DNA of 64,000 bases from Trichosphaerium sp. ATCC 40318 (Eukaryota; Discosea; Flabellinia; Trichosidae). The position numbers were made by a program, and so were the translations under genes. The DNA is taken from assembly GCA_038496445.1 (NCBI GenBank), contig JALMLS010000376.1:682001-746000 (forward strand), given 5' to 3'. The notes beneath the pieces were generated by a model. That model was not told the DNA's origin. It saw only the letters and a list, made by a program, of their open reading frames with translations, and ran no database searches. Below are positions 34,309-47,932 of the stretch, one piece after another (the stretch's first letter is position 1; each line of letters begins with the position of its first letter).

Positions 34309-37300
34309 CGTTGCGAGAAGAAGCTTCTAGAAACCATTGTGAACCTATACACGCACGTGTAGCGATTTTTGGTTGCTTCAGCTCTAAGATTTTGTAGGCA
34401 CTTTCTCATTTGCACATCAAGGATGCAGGTGGGTTATAAACGTTCTCAGTATTTTTTTTTGACATGCACGTGTTCTTGACTTGACGCTAACTTTCACAAA
34501 AGCTATTCATTACCATGCCAAGTTTTTCTTGTCGCAAAACGGAAAGGTGCGTGATAAAGTCTGTTTGGCTTATTGGTTTTTGTTGTTGTCGTATATAACA
34601 CTGTCTTTAGGTGTATGTAACTGGTTCTCATAGTTGCAGGTGATGTAATTTGTAGTGCACTACTAGGTTATTAATAGGATCTTTTTGTAGATGTCTTGGT
34701 GTTGGTAAGGATGTTACATCAGTGGATGAACCTACACGTATTCCTGGGTTGTCCAATATTGAGCATATTTTCTCCAGAGCCTATGCAATGTTTGCTGTTA
34801 CTAGTACGGTTTGTACATACCACATATTTCAGTTAAGTATGAAAAATAGGAGGAGGCGATGTATACATGTGGGGTTCAAGAGACGCACGTTACAAGAAAG
34901 TGTACAAGAAAAATAACTTTGATTCTAGGCTCTAGGAGTTGATTATCAAGAGCGTTTTATGTATACCCCACAATTGCTAAAGCCTTTTGGAGGCGCAAAT
35001 AAAGTTGTAAAGTTAGCTGTTGGTGAATACCACACCATTGCTCTCAATGGTACGAAGTACTTGGTTAAGTATGAAAAAACCTAACTGTGTCAAAATTTAA
35101 GAGAACAGACAAGTGTTCAGTTGGGGTTCTAGTAGAAGTGGTGCACTTGGCTGTGGGAATGAAATTACAACTATTAGAGAACCGAGAGAAGTTGAAGTAC
35201 TCAAGGGTAGAAAAGTTAATGATATAGCTTGTGGCGCACACCATGTTCTAGTACTCACTGGTAACGAATGATAAACAACTTTTCCAATCTCAACACCTGT
35301 TATAGATGGTACTGTTTTCGGGTTTGGAGGTGGCTCAGATAGCCAACTCGGCGAACCAGTTGTTGTACGTATAGTTGATTGCTTTTAATGCCTATGCCTA
35401 AACCATTCTGTTGTAGTATTCTGAACATAATCTTCGAGAAATCATAAAAGCTAGTGATCACAAGGTTGTAGCTGTTTATGGAAATTGTTCATCGAATGGT
35501 TCTTTTGCTCTTACAAGTAAGAATATTATAGTATTGTACGTGAGCTTATATGATATTTTAGATGAAGGGAAGGTTCTCAATTGGTACATTAGTCTTTAGG
35601 TGACTTTATAGCTAATCTGGATGAGGGGTTTTGCAATTTGTCTTTCTATTGTACAAGAAAATCCTATAGATGCAGGTTTGTTTGTTTTTGTTAGTGGTTG
35701 TGTATCTTATGTGCTTTAGCGCCTGCTACAAGGTTATTTAGAGGTGAATGGTTTTATCTTACCCTAACGTAGGCCTGTTGCTTCATCGTCAAGAACAATT
35801 AGGAAGAAGAAAGTAAAGAGTGAGTCATGTACTTGTTTTTTTGTTTCGCTTACCAATACCTTTTCAGCACCTTGTTTCATCAACCAAGATAGCACTACTA
35901 TATTTACCAAAATAATACCATCAGAAAGAGTGGTATTTGGTATTACAGGTATGTGATACGCAAATCATCTTAGCTCTAACATTTATGCACAGACAAGGGT
36001 AAACTCTATGTGTGGTAAGTATTGATTTGTCATGTTCAAATATAGTTTATTTTAATCAAGGGGCAATACAATGGCAGTAAATTTGAAAGACGTAGGCATG
36101 CCACAACCATTCACAAGAGGTTGTTTAGTTTTATCTCATATTCTTTTGATTGTTTAATAGTATCTTCAAATGTTGAGTATAGTCTCGCACAATTCGCGGA
36201 GAAGATGTTTTGTGTTATATCTAAGCCAACAAGAAAACGTGTTGGTAAGTTCTTTTTTCCCATTTTTTTCTTAGATATTCTAGGACTTTTGAATTGGTTT
36301 ATTAGAAATTATGAAGACGAAAATACAATTGAGAAGAATAATAGTGACTGTGGCGCTGTGTGCGTTGCTCAAGGCGCCTCTGGACAGAAAAGTCCAAAGA
36401 AAACAGCTAGTGGTCGAGAAGCGTTAACTGATAGTGATTTGAGTTTACGTGGATCTAATAGCTACAGAGCACGTGATTTTTTACCGCTTACAGTAGTGCG
36501 TTTTACAAGTAACGTTATATCATAGGCCACTGGAGAAAACACTCAATATGATCTTCTTGACAGTGATACATTTGAATACGGAGGCTCTATGACGTCTTCA
36601 AATACTGAAGCAAGTTCTATTTATATTACAAACGAAGACTTGGATGAAAAGGGGAAAGGTGAATATCAAACTGTATCAGAGAGCTCAATGAAACCAGGGA
36701 AGCCGAAGAATATGCAATATGATGCCGGAGTATCTCAAAGTTCTGTTTATATTACGGATGTAGAGGCTGAGGAAGATACAGATGATAAAAAGTTGTCATA
36801 CGATACTGCTCTTTCACAAGGTTCCCTATACATCACTGAAGATGCCCCAAAACCAAAGGAAAACAAACCAAAGAATGTTAGCCAATATTGCTATGTTCAA
36901 GATGATGAAGATGATCCTGAACAATTGTAAGTTATCATTCAATTATACAATTTTATTTGTTTCTTGACGGAACATTTCCTTATTTTTGTGAGGCTATCCT
37001 CTTCCTCTGATGAAGAATTATCGTTTGAAGCTTCAAGTGTAGTTGATGGTTATATTCAAAATAGTACGAATCAACTTAACCAACGAGATGAAAAGCTACC
37101 CATTTTATCTGTCTTACTCTCTTTAGGTGAAACTCTTATCGATACAGCTGGATTGACAGCTTCAATGTATTTGAACATGAACGCTTATTTAGCAGAACAT
37201 GATTTGCGTTCTGAAGATTCAACAAGTGATGTTTCTCATGAAAGTGATGATGGCGATAACCGTGATAATAGCCATAACAAAGATACTTTAAGTGAGAACG

Positions 37301-40300
37301 AACCTAAGGATCTCGAAGATACAAGAAGCGCTCTTCATGATGGTAAAATTGCATATATTCATTTTGTACTTATTATGTTGACAGAGAATGCTCCTGACTG
37401 GAACAAGGAGTTTCAAGATTCTGTTGATAAAAACCAGAAACTTGAAATGACAAGGGTTCTGAGAGCTTTTAAGAACAGAGCTGTAGAGATAGGTAAAGTA
37501 ATTATAAACGAGTATAAGGACAAAGACAAGACTTATGGTCCTGTAAAAGTTGGTAAGATTATCGATCATGCACGTGCCTACAAAGTACTGACTTTCATTT
37601 ACAAGGTGGTGTTGCCGGAGGAGAAAAATATTTGGTGCGATTCCAACATCAAGTCTTTGGTTTAATCATCTGTGACGTTGTTTTTTTTCTTACTATAAGG
37701 GTTCAGGTAGATAACATATTCTTCAAATTTTGTATAGACGCTTTCGGTATTTATGGTGGCGACGAGTTTGCGAAAAAAGTTTGTAAGTTTGCTGTTGTAA
37801 CGGGTGTTGTTGTACTAATCTAATTGAAAGCCAATCTTGAGTTGTTAGGATTAGAGGGTTACAGGTCCTGTGATTCGACTAATAAAGGGGCTTTGAGGAT
37901 ACCTTTATTGATAATCATAGACTACAAGTACGTATATATGTAAGTACTAGACAACTTATGTATCTTGAAAGAGGATATCGTCTTTTGGCTTCACCTTTGT
38001 TACCTTTGGGATCCACTTCCACTTTGGTCTATGGATCTAGTAAGTGCACAGCATTTTCATAAAATCTGAGAGATGTCTAGGCGATGCTGGAGGAACAATA
38101 ATGACAGAACCAGACATAACTGAGATAATGAAAAACTGTGCGTCAGAAATGAAATTAAAGGAACACAGAGTTGGAGGAACTGGAGAGGTACAAGCAGTGC
38201 CTCTTCGTATCATTAACAACACCATTTAGAAAACTTTACACAGTGCATGTGATATAGAAGTACATCGTGCTCTGGATGGCGAGTTGTACCTCTTAGATAC
38301 CGCACGTGTATGGCCACCCGAATTCCAATATGGATACTCATGCGGTGAGCTATACTACTTCTCGACAATACTTAATGTACATTTAGTCATTGAGCTCAGC
38401 GTACCCAGAGATGTTGTGATTAATACCATTGATTTATACCGTATGTAAAGGGATAAGAAGAAATTTGTGGTAACTGTTTGTTGAAGGGAAGCACATGACA
38501 GAACTTGTTGTTGATTTCGCCAAACTCAACATTCCAGAAGGTGTTATGTACTATAAAGGTGAGATAGAAGAAAGATACGTTACAACCTAATTGTATAAAA
38601 AAAGGACAAGGTGAACTTAATACTTTGGCATCAGCAGTTGCTGGTAAAGAAATAAAAGGCCAAGCATACGTAGTATATGGGTGCGCAACTTAGAATTTAC
38701 TTAAAGCTGACTTTAACTTAGACTCAATGGACGTCTATTATTTAACCAACTAAGACCAGAATTCGTTAGATCTTATACCAAGCCATTAAGTCCTGATGCA
38801 GTACGTGTTGAAAGAAAATAAAAAGTTCGCCAGGTTTTTTCTAACCACTTTTTTAGTGTTCGAAGTTTGGAACATTTGGAGCTGCAGAAAATAACAATGA
38901 AGTGATGGAAGCCACAAACCATCTACGTGATGTAACAATTCCAGAGTATGCTATTTTCAACTCTTTAATATCTGATATCACGTGCAGGTTTGCTAGAGCG
39001 CTTAGTTCAGGAGAAATCTTTGTTTCATCACCTGCAGCATTGAAAGAAGTCATGCATACTCATGGTGTTAACCTTCGATTCTTGGGTCTTGTTCGTGCTA
39101 TTTCTACGAATGATAGAGTCAAAAAGTATGTTGGGAATCTCTTTGAGGCGTTTCTTGTTGACGATCCTGAATAGGATAATCTTTGTTGAAATGGTATCAA
39201 GATGTGTTAAGAACTTTTTACAAAGAAAAATGAGACAACTTAAAGACCTTTCTGATGATGCCACAAAAGTAGAAGTGACTCATTTCCTTAACTTGATTCT
39301 TGGTGCTAGCGAGGTAAGATTAGCGAACAACTAGAAAATCATAATTCTTATGCTACTAGGGCTCAGCTTTCTTCTGGAAGGCTGTTTTAAAAGTTCAACT
39401 TATGGCTAAATATGGGAACGTGAGTTATTTTTTTTATCATTTCCTTGAGTTTGTGGACCTTACGTTCTTTATTGTAGTATGGGCAATGCTTACAAGCAAC
39501 TGAAATGGATTATAAAAATACTATAAGGTGCAAACTTGTTCAACAATTATGTGTGTTCATCTCTAATACATACTTTCAGGACATTCATAAACATGAACGT
39601 TTTGATGCACAATCTAGCTTCCAAGATAGGAGTTGTTTTTTCTCCTGAGACATATCGACGTCTTCTTGCTGATCCTTCTCGATTCAATACAAGGAATCCT
39701 ATCCGTGAAACCGATATTCAAGAACTTAGAGAGTCTGTTAAAGGTCCAAAGATTCCAGGTGTTTATTTCAAAACACTTGAAGCAGATGCTGGTTATAACT
39801 TACTCCAAAAGACTCTAACAGGTAATAAAATAATAAGATTGTATTTTGATTAACTTGGGTTTGAATAGAGTTTGTGAAAGGAGAAATCGATGATAACGCT
39901 GCTCAAGAGAACTTAGATAAAGCAATAGAGATCATACAAAGCTCCGAAGGTGGTCAGTTCCGTTTGGAAGCGTATATAGCGGTGCAACTCATTCGTGGTA
40001 TGATGCATGTTAATAAAAGGGTAAATACTGGATAAAAACAACCCTATAACAACTGTACTTAACCACAAATTTAGAATCCTGTCGATGCTATTAAGTGCTT
40101 GGAGAACGCTCTTACCGGTATTGCAAGAGTTTCAGGTATTGGTATAATTATGTTAGTAATTGTGTTGATAGTTTTTGTAGGTTATTTACGGACACCTGAA
40201 GATTTTAAATCAGCTATGATTAAAAAAAAGAAACACTTGTACGACCATCATTTTTCTTGTTTTTTTCTTTAATAATATTTAGACATTTGCCTGTCATGAT

Positions 40301-42929
40301 TCTAGTTGTAGATAACTTAAGTCGAGCGCTATGGATGCAAGGTAGAGCTTTAGCTATACCACAATGGTAAGAGGATAAGTAAATACTTCACAGCCGAGCT
40401 GATTGTTTTAAGGTATTTTCAATTCAAATCAGCATGGAACGACTATGTGTTTCCTGGTGATAGAGACAGCAGAATGTACTATTCACATCCCTTGTTAGTC
40501 TTAATTACATACTAGAAAAATATTTAAGCAGCCAATTCCGTTGCCTCTCAGTTTGCTCCGTAGAGTCAAAGAAGTTAGGTTACAAGGTGTTAGACCTGTT
40601 CAGTAAGTAACTTTTTGATCTTTTTTTCAACTTTAAGAAGACCCTCACTCACGTGACTTTGTAGTTGGGAAAATCTTGATGTTGAATATGAATTAAAAAA
40701 CTATCCTTTTGAATCAGTTCAAGTGCAGCAATGGATATCAAGAGGTACAGCGATACTGAAAAAAGTTAAATATTGACACTTTTGTTTAAAGTTTGTAACG
40801 TTGATAATATATCCGGTGTTACTGTACCAAAGTTATGGTTGTTTTCACCTCCAGAAACAATCCGTGAGTAATTAATACTACTATGTGTTACTTACATGAG
40901 TAGCATATTGTACTGGGTATATATCTATACCACCTTTTGCTCTGCAAGGAACAGACTTGAAAGTCTATTGTCACAACTTGGAAACCAAACTAACAATCTA
41001 CCGTGAGAAGCACATAGACGAAGCTCAAGTATCTGAAATATATATCAATAGTAAAAACGATCACCAGAACATTGTACTTAAAACAAGTACGTCCAAGTTT
41101 ACAATGAAATCACTGTGGAGTTTGCATGTTCTTTGAATTCCGAATGTATGTGATTCTGTCTCATACAGATTTAGGAGATTTTGACGAAGGTATGTATGTG
41201 GTACAAGCAGATGGTACCTATGGAGTTTGTGGTTATTTTTGGGTATTACCAGAGCCAATCAAAGGTAAGAGATCATACTATTAGCAACTATCACTTTGTC
41301 GTTTTAGGCTAAAGATGCTCTAGGCATGCCTATGGTTGCGATTGATAGAATGCATCAGCTAGGGCGCATATGCACTGAAACTGAATGCCTTGATAACGTT
41401 AGTTATAAATACAACTTTAGCCGTGTATATTTATTCAATGGTACCTCAACGAATATGACTTCAATGTGTTTGAATAGAACAACAAACAGTAAGCAAATCT
41501 TTTCACACCTTAAATCCTTCCTATCTAACATAACCTCAAAGATGAAATGAAAGGTATGTTTTGTGCGGGTTGTACACAGTCAGGTGATGTATATTCATGG
41601 GGATATCACTGTTCCGCTCTTATAGGTAGGCTGATTCATTCGAAGTACTTTGCTAAACATGTTTAATTTCTTTGAAAAAGGGAGACACCGTGGTACTGCT
41701 GAACCTAGTTTGTTGAGTACTGTAAATGGTTATAAAGGAGCAAAGATAGTTGCTAGCACTTCTGAGACTGATATCTCATTCATTGCTTTGTTATCAGCTT
41801 ATGGAACTGTTTACACATGGGTACTTTATCTTCTTCTACTGTTTTGCACAATTTGGAGAATTTTGATTGTATATTCCTTCTTAGGGTAATGGATCCACCG
41901 GTGCTTTGGGATTAGGTTCAAAAGAAGAAAATTATTCACCTAGGCTTGTTTATTCGTTACTTGGGAAAACTGTGATTGATGTCGTATGTGGAGAACATAA
42001 CATGTTGTGTCTTACTTCCACAGGTTAACTTATCACTTTGATTGTAGTATAACATTAACAACCCTTTGTAGGTGTTGTATATTCATCTGGGTCTGTAACT
42101 AACGATAAGGATGAAGGAGAAAACGAAACAGTGTCTTATGGAGCTGTTTTGAAGCCTCTTAATGACCAAATTGGTGAAAATGTTAAAATTCTTCAAATTG
42201 CTGCTGGACCACGTCACTTTACAGTTACTACATTCTCTGGTAAGATATCCTGTTTTATGTGAACCGTGTTAAACTTTTTATAGGCGCTGTATATTACACT
42301 GGCAAGGTGCATGCGAGTGAGGGTGAAAACTCGTTTTATTCTATGCCTACAAATATTGCTTCATTTGGATTTACGCAACAATGCGTATCTAGTGCTTGTG
42401 GTAGAGCACATACTATGTTATTAACCAAAGAAGGGAGAGTATATGTGTTTGGAGAGAATAATGTTGGCCAGCTCGGCAATGGTAGTTGTAAGTTATTCAC
42501 AGAAACCAAACTGAATTTTCAAACCTAACTGTTTTTAGGGGAAAACACTCCTATTTCAAACTCAGGATCATCTGGACCTGTAATGTTCCTTGAAGAGCAG
42601 GAAAAAGATTCTATATATGCATTTAAGAATACATGCGTAGCTAAGAATAAATTTGGAGAAGGTACATACGCAGTTTTTTACTTCAAAAAGAAAACAGAAA
42701 TTTTAAGAATTACTAAATATAAAAAAGTATGGATTTGGGGCAGTCATTTACATTATCCAATGAAGATCCAGTATGTTCAACGTAAGTGCCTTGGTTTCAT
42801 TTTTTTGGTTGTCGCTTTTCTAACTTAGTGACAGGTGTTAATAGCATTTACTTTTGGGACGATGATCCAATATTACTATTCAATAAGTATCCTTTCAAGA
42901 GGCTACCCACGTTGCCTGTAAAGAAATGA
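34309..42929 (+). CDS. Giant RCC1 - CLU-like - RCC1 repeat protein
   Basis: A single run of short exons (over 30) appears to encode one protein of about 2,000 residues. N-terminal RCC1 repeats: FFLSQNGKVYVTGSHSC, GGDVYMWGSRD, KLAVGEYHTIALN, VFSWGSSRSGALGCGNE, DIACGAHHVLVLT, VFGFGGGSDSQLGEP. A Ser/acid-rich disordered middle follows (36.3-37.3 kb) with repeated SSIYIT/SQSSVYIT/SQGSLYIT motifs. Then comes a CLU-like region (38.0-39.3 kb): LHSACDIEVHRALDGELYLL, DTARVWPPE, LRPEFVRSYTKPLSPDA and HGVNLRFLGLVRAI. These match the signature order of clustered-mitochondria/TIF31 proteins. Next are helical and beta-rich parts, then a second RCC1 set (DVYSWGYHCSALIG, VYTWGNGSTGALGLGS, VVCGEHNMLCLTS, ACGRAHTMLLTKEGRVYVFG). 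The stop is TGA at 42927-42929. The start is unresolved. It could be two adjacent genes, but no stop plus start pair is obvious between the parts. Function unknown. Confidence 0.65.
36541..36900 (+). repeat. Internal protein repeat YD-x-SQSS-[IV]YIT in the RCC1-CLU gene
   Basis: Three or four diverged copies of a block of about 40 residues. Each has a motif like YDAGVSQSSVYITD or YDTALSQGSLYITED, separated by acidic/Lys-rich linkers with PKPKENKPK. It lies in the disordered middle of the gene and may be a phosphorylation or binding array. Confidence 0.6.
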
Positions 42930-43195
42930 ATACAGTGTGACCTAACCAATTTGGAAAACTGTGCTGATAATGGTAAACCATTTAAGCTGTAGTACACGAG
43001 AGTATTAAACAACTATGGTTTAAAAAAAATGACTGTTTTCTTTCAAAAACTCACATAAAATCCTTTGGTAGTGGCAATTAATAAAACTACACGTGATTGT
43101 TAAATGGAATAATTAAATATCTTACAATGATCTATTTATATGTACAGATTGTATACTAGAAGCACCATCCACAGGAGACATTACTTTCAATTTTG
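42930..43195. other. Convergent 3' gap
   Basis: About 265 AT-rich bases between the stop of the RCC1-CLU gene and the stop of the minus-strand nuclease-like gene. No gene or repeat seen. Confidence 0.5.
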
Positions 43196-45192
43196 CTACG
43201 AAGAAACATAAGCAATAACACTTTTTTTTAAATGAATACCTTTACTGTGGTAATCGAAGCAAATTAAAGGCTTTACGTTGCTTGTAGAAATTGGTGTTTT
43301 CATGTCAGGAATATAGTGTTTGAGCGTAGATGCAAGTGTCTCAGTATCACCCTTCCACCAATACGGCACTAGTACAAGTGTAATACCTGTTGGTGAGAAA
43401 AAACATTAGTTCTTGTAACATACTTCATCAAAAGGGAACGTACCATGATCAAGACAGTACTGTGATTTTTCCGCATCATGTAGTTGTCTAAGTGTAGATG
43501 GAACACCTTCCGGGAATACATCCTTATAATGCTGCTCACCTAAGTGCATCTTCTGTTAATACGAGGCAAAGGCAGCCTCAAAGAAAAGATTTGTTTACCT
43601 TGATACTCTATGCATAAGTTGTATGCTGGAACAAAGACATCAACACTCATTCTACTGCCTGTTGATTGTCTGTGACCAATAATATGCTCTTCCTTTACTT
43701 CCATGTTTGGTAATACTGATGTTGTACGCTCGAACAATAGCCTAATGAGTTTAAATAAAAAGGTATGACAAATTAACTCTTATCAAACCTTTGTGCAGCC
43801 TTTTTATTAAACCCAAGAAATCGTGACCATTCCCAACTGTAGTTAGGATCCAAAACCTTGAGAACACGTGGAAAGTATGTCTTTAGACCAGAACCACCCA
43901 AATCAGCCAATTGGTCTTGTGAAACACGATACCTTTAACACCAAGTTACAAAAAAAATTATTGTTTTGTTGATGCACCATTTTTCCATGCTGTCAAGTTG
44001 AAGTTCACGTTTAGCATATTGTAAGAATCTAAGTTGATTTTCTCTGTTTTGCCAAAATCCAAGAGGATTAAGAGTCCTGAAGGCATGTATACATGAGTAT
44101 GCTTCACATTTGAAGAACCAAGTACATACTTGAATTTCCATTCATGTTTGTTGTATAGCACTTTTAAAGTTTTTGGTAGTGATCCATATCTGAAAGTTAT
44201 TAAAAGTTGAGAGTATGATGATTAGTCGTACTTGTTAAGTATTGCTCCAGCACCTAGTTCAGCTACTTGTTCTATCACTATATCGCACCATTCATCAAGG
44301 TGTTTTAGTTCTAAAAGCTCTGCAATATAATCAAACTTTTCTCTTTGATTTTCAATTGTATCCCAGTGACCACGTGGTGCAGGGCTTAAAGAAATATTTA
44401 GACAAGAGATAAAGAAAGTTAAACATGAAGTCATATTAAACCATACTTGAATTTGAAAGGTACCCAATCGTGTTCTGGATAAATCTTTGAAAAGAGTATT
44501 AAAGTGTTGTACGAATATCTAAACACTAACTAAATGACAAACGTTCGCGATGTGCATCTGATTGTACCTATCAATGATACCAGTACCACCATAATGTTTG
44601 ATTTTATCCATGCTGACATCATACCAATCATCGAGGTGTTTAAGTTCAAGGCGTTTAGCTATGTCATTAAATTTTTTACGCTGATTTTTAATGCTGTGCC
44701 AATGCCACATTTTCGCTTTCCTAGCACCAAAAAGTGAGTCACGCACGTGATATCAAATATCTTGTAACGGTAAAGTACTTGAATTTAAAGGGAGACCAAG
44801 CAGTCCACGAAGCAGACGGATACAATGCCGTTACCATTCTATACACAGATCCGCCATAACTGCTCATAGTTTGGTTAGAAAAGTTTACCAAAAACCGCAC
44901 GTGGGTTTCGTACGCACCTATTTACAATGTGTGTGGCACCGCTATCACATAGGGATGTTGTTGTCACAGCATACCACCCGCTTAGTTCTGTAATACCAAG
45001 TTTTTGAGCTATTTTGTCTAAATCGGCTCTATGAACGTCATGGGAGGATACGGTAGCGTGTTGGCGCTTTTGACGCCTCTCTTTAAAAAACAAGCTGACA
45101 CGCCTGTAGGTCGTTTCTACATCGTAATGAGGGGCTAATGACGTATAGATTGTACGATTACGTGTTGTTTGTAGTAATTTAGCTACAAGCAT
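43196..45192 (-). CDS. Repeat protein with C-terminal PD-(D/E)XK/VSR-like nuclease module
   Basis: Several exons each encode one diverged copy of a roughly 70-residue module: RADLDKIAQKLGITELSGWY with ..GATHIVNR; QRKKFNDIAKRLELKHLDDWY with GGTGIIDRYN; QREKFDYIAELLELKHLDEW with GAGAILNKYD; NQLRFLQYAKRELQLDSMEKW; then QLADLGGSGLKTYFP with NYSWEWSRFLGFNKKA. The C-terminal part has SVDVFVPAYNLCIEYQGKQ, then LRQLHDAEKSQYCLDHGITL and VLVPYWW. This D-x7-E-x-Q-G-x-Q pattern fits a restriction-endonuclease-like fold. Similar uncharacterised proteins with this repeat plus nuclease tail are, as I recall, widespread in fungi and protists. Stop TAG at 43196-43198. The start ATG at 45192 is chosen because no in-frame ATG lies upstream. 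A mitochondrial leader is possible (MLVAKLLQTTRNR). Function unknown. Confidence 0.65.
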
Positions 45193-45469
45193 TGCCAATA
45201 TTGCGTCTGTGTCAGCCAATGCATACTGTGTCTTGATGCAGTCAAACGACGCGTAAAATCAATGGCACAGAAGAAAGCAGTTACAAACTTGGGTACTTGT
45301 AACCAATCTAGCAGTGACTCGTTGTATGTTGATTGCGGGAATCACAATTGAAACAGTCAAGGCTTAGCTTTGACACAATGTTTCCAAAAAGCTGGATTTG
45401 GGAAAAAACAATTCGCGTGGAAATTGCCCTGGAAACGAATTGTTCATTTTCTCATTTGCTACAACTAAG
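45193..45469. promoter_or_regulatory. Divergent promoter region of the nuclease-like gene and NFS1
   Basis: 277 bp between two divergent start codons. Both predicted proteins have basic N-termini compatible with mitochondrial import, so joint control is conceivable. This is positional inference only. Confidence 0.4.
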
Positions 45470-47400
45470 ATGTTACGTACAATCAACACACGAATTGCAA
45501 ATGCAAGCAGAAGGTATGCTGTTAAACGCCAACAGACAAGAAAGCTCCAAATATCTACAACGAGCAGCAATGGTTTATCAAAGGAGGACGTTGAAAGCCA
45601 AACGAAACACATCAAGGGCATTGTTTTAAAGGGAAGGGCAATTTACATGGACTCACAAGCCACTACACAGCTGGATCCACGCGTACTAGATGCTATGCTC
45701 CCTTTTATGACTGAGCAGTACGGTAACGCACATTCGCGCAGTCACGCTTTTGGATGGGAAAGTGAGGACGCCGTTGAAGTAGCTAGAGGCGTATGTAATT
45801 ATTACAAAACACCGCATTCTTACGACATTTGCAGAAAGTCGCCGATTTAATTGGCTGTACTCCTAAGGAGATAGTATTTACATCAGGAGCTACTGAGGCA
45901 AATAATCTCGCCATTAAAGGCGTAGCAAGATTCTACAAGAAAAAACACATCATAACTACACGAACAGTACGCCAACGCGTCATAATCCCTTAATTTGTGG
46001 CTAAAACAATTTTTTAGGAACACAAATGCGTTTTAGATTCTTGCAGGCGTCTGGAATCAGAAGGGTACACCATCAAGTATTTGGAGGTAAGCTTTATTCC
46101 CTTTGAAAATTTTTTGCCTCGGTACAATTAAAACACGTCCTAAAAACTTCGTTCTTCCTTTAGGTGCAAGATTCTGGCATTCTGGATTTGAAAGTACTTG
46201 AAGAAGAGCTTGAAAAGAATGGTAAAGATACTGCTATTGTATCTGTCATGATGGTAAACAATGAGATTGGTGTTGTCCAACCTATCAAGGAGATTGGCGC
46301 TCTTTGTAAGAAACACAAAGTATGTTATTTGGATTTTTTTTTTGTAGAAATTATTTTTTCCTGAGCTTCATTTTGACACTTTTCAGGTCTTCTTCCACAC
46401 AGATGCTGCTCAAGGTATTGGTAAACTACCTATTAACGTGAATGACATGAACATTGATTTGATGTCTATTTCCGGGCATAAACTTTATGGACCTAAGGTA
46501 ACGGTTTTTTTTTTGTTTTTTTACTCAGTACTGACTGTATGAAGGGTATTGGTGCTTTATACGTACGTCGTAGACCACGTGTACGTATTTTACCAATTAT
46601 CAACGGCGGTGGACAAGAGCGTGGCATGCGGTACGCTCAAACATTTCAATAAAATTTGCGGAGAAATTATTTATTTCCCGTTTTTTCTTCCTGACCAGTC
46701 CTAAAACGTGTTTAGATCTGGTACACTTCCTACATCTCTTGCAGTTGGCCTCGGTCAAGCATGTACAGTCGCAAAAGAGGAAATGGAAAATGACGCCAAG
46801 CACATCAAAAAATTGTATGATAAACTGTACAATGGCATCACAAGCAACCTAGAAGACGTATATTTGAACGGTGTACGTCCTAATTGTTTCTTGTTTTTTA
46901 CAAGAGCAGTAACATTTTTTTTTTTTTTTTTTTTGGATTAACTTGTATTTTCTTTTTTTAGTCCGCTGAGCACAGGTATCATGGTAACTTGAATTTATCA
47001 TTCGCATACGTTGAAGGTGAATCCCTCATGATGGCATTAAAAGATGTTGCTTGTAGTTCAGGATCTGCTTGTACTTCTGCGTCTTTGGAAGCATCATATG
47101 TTCTACGGTAAGGAAACACTACTTTTTACAACATCTAAAGCATCCTAGTGCGATAAATGTAGGTGATGAACTAGCACATACTAGCTTAAGATTCGGTATT
47201 GGTAGATTTACTACAGAAGAAGAGATTGACTACACTGTATGTCTATGAGCTTTTTTTGTTATCAGGTGGATTTGTTTGACCTTCTGTAGATTGAAACTTT
47301 GGTAAAGCATGTCCACAGGCTTCGTGAGTTAAGTCCACTATGGGAGATGAAGCTCGAAGGTATTGATATGTCTAAGATCGAGTGGCAACAGGAAGACTAA
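45470..47400 (+). CDS. NFS1: Cysteine desulfurase, mitochondrial (NFS1/IscS)
   Basis: The PLP enzyme that takes sulfur from cysteine for Fe-S cluster assembly and tRNA thiolation. The start [20 protein letters not shown] is a typical basic mitochondrial presequence. [35 protein letters not shown] and [15 protein letters not shown] follow across introns (GTATGT donor at about 45.79 kb). Then come the motifs [15 protein letters not shown], the PLP site [25 protein letters not shown] with the Schiff-base lysine in SGHKLYG, GGGQERG, and the catalytic cysteine loop [17 protein letters not shown]. The end [19 protein letters not shown] is diagnostic of eukaryotic NFS1. About eight short introns; stop TAA at 47398-47400. 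Length is full for the family. Confidence 0.96.
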
Positions 47401-47932
47401 ACAAAAAAAAGAAAATAACAAAAAAAATTCAAAAAATATACCAGTAATGGCTAAAGGTTATGATTGAACGTGTAAATAATAGCATTAAAGCGTGTTTCCT
47501 TGTTGAATGTTAAAACAATACAGTAGTTGTCACATGTGGCAAAAGATTTTTCAACAACGTATGAAGTTGAAACACGTGATTTATCTCGAAAGAATAGCCA
47601 TGGCTGATAAGGTCAGTGTGAATTCGTTAGGAATACATAATTCGCTTAACAGATACAATGGGAACTGTTCTCCTTACCACTAGAGGAAACCGGACGGTGG
47701 TAAATGATTTTGTTCAATTAGTTAAAACCAGAGGCACAAGGCCATTTACGACTTGTTTCCATTTAAATTCTGCACTCTCCTTTTTAAGGCTTAGTTCGTT
47801 TATTACGTAAGTTTCGCTTGGCAACTGCAAGTTTCCCAATGCCTGCGGAAGAATAGCGGAGAGTACACACGAATTCATTATTACGTACCACTTAATCTTC
47901 CATTTCATACAACTCGTAACTAACACGCACCT
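47401..47932. other. Intergenic region
   Basis: About 530 bases between NFS1 and the VOC protein. They contain A-rich sequence directly after the NFS1 stop and a minus frame of 70 codons with no recognisable domain. Presumably the NFS1 3' end and the promoter of the next gene. Confidence 0.45.
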
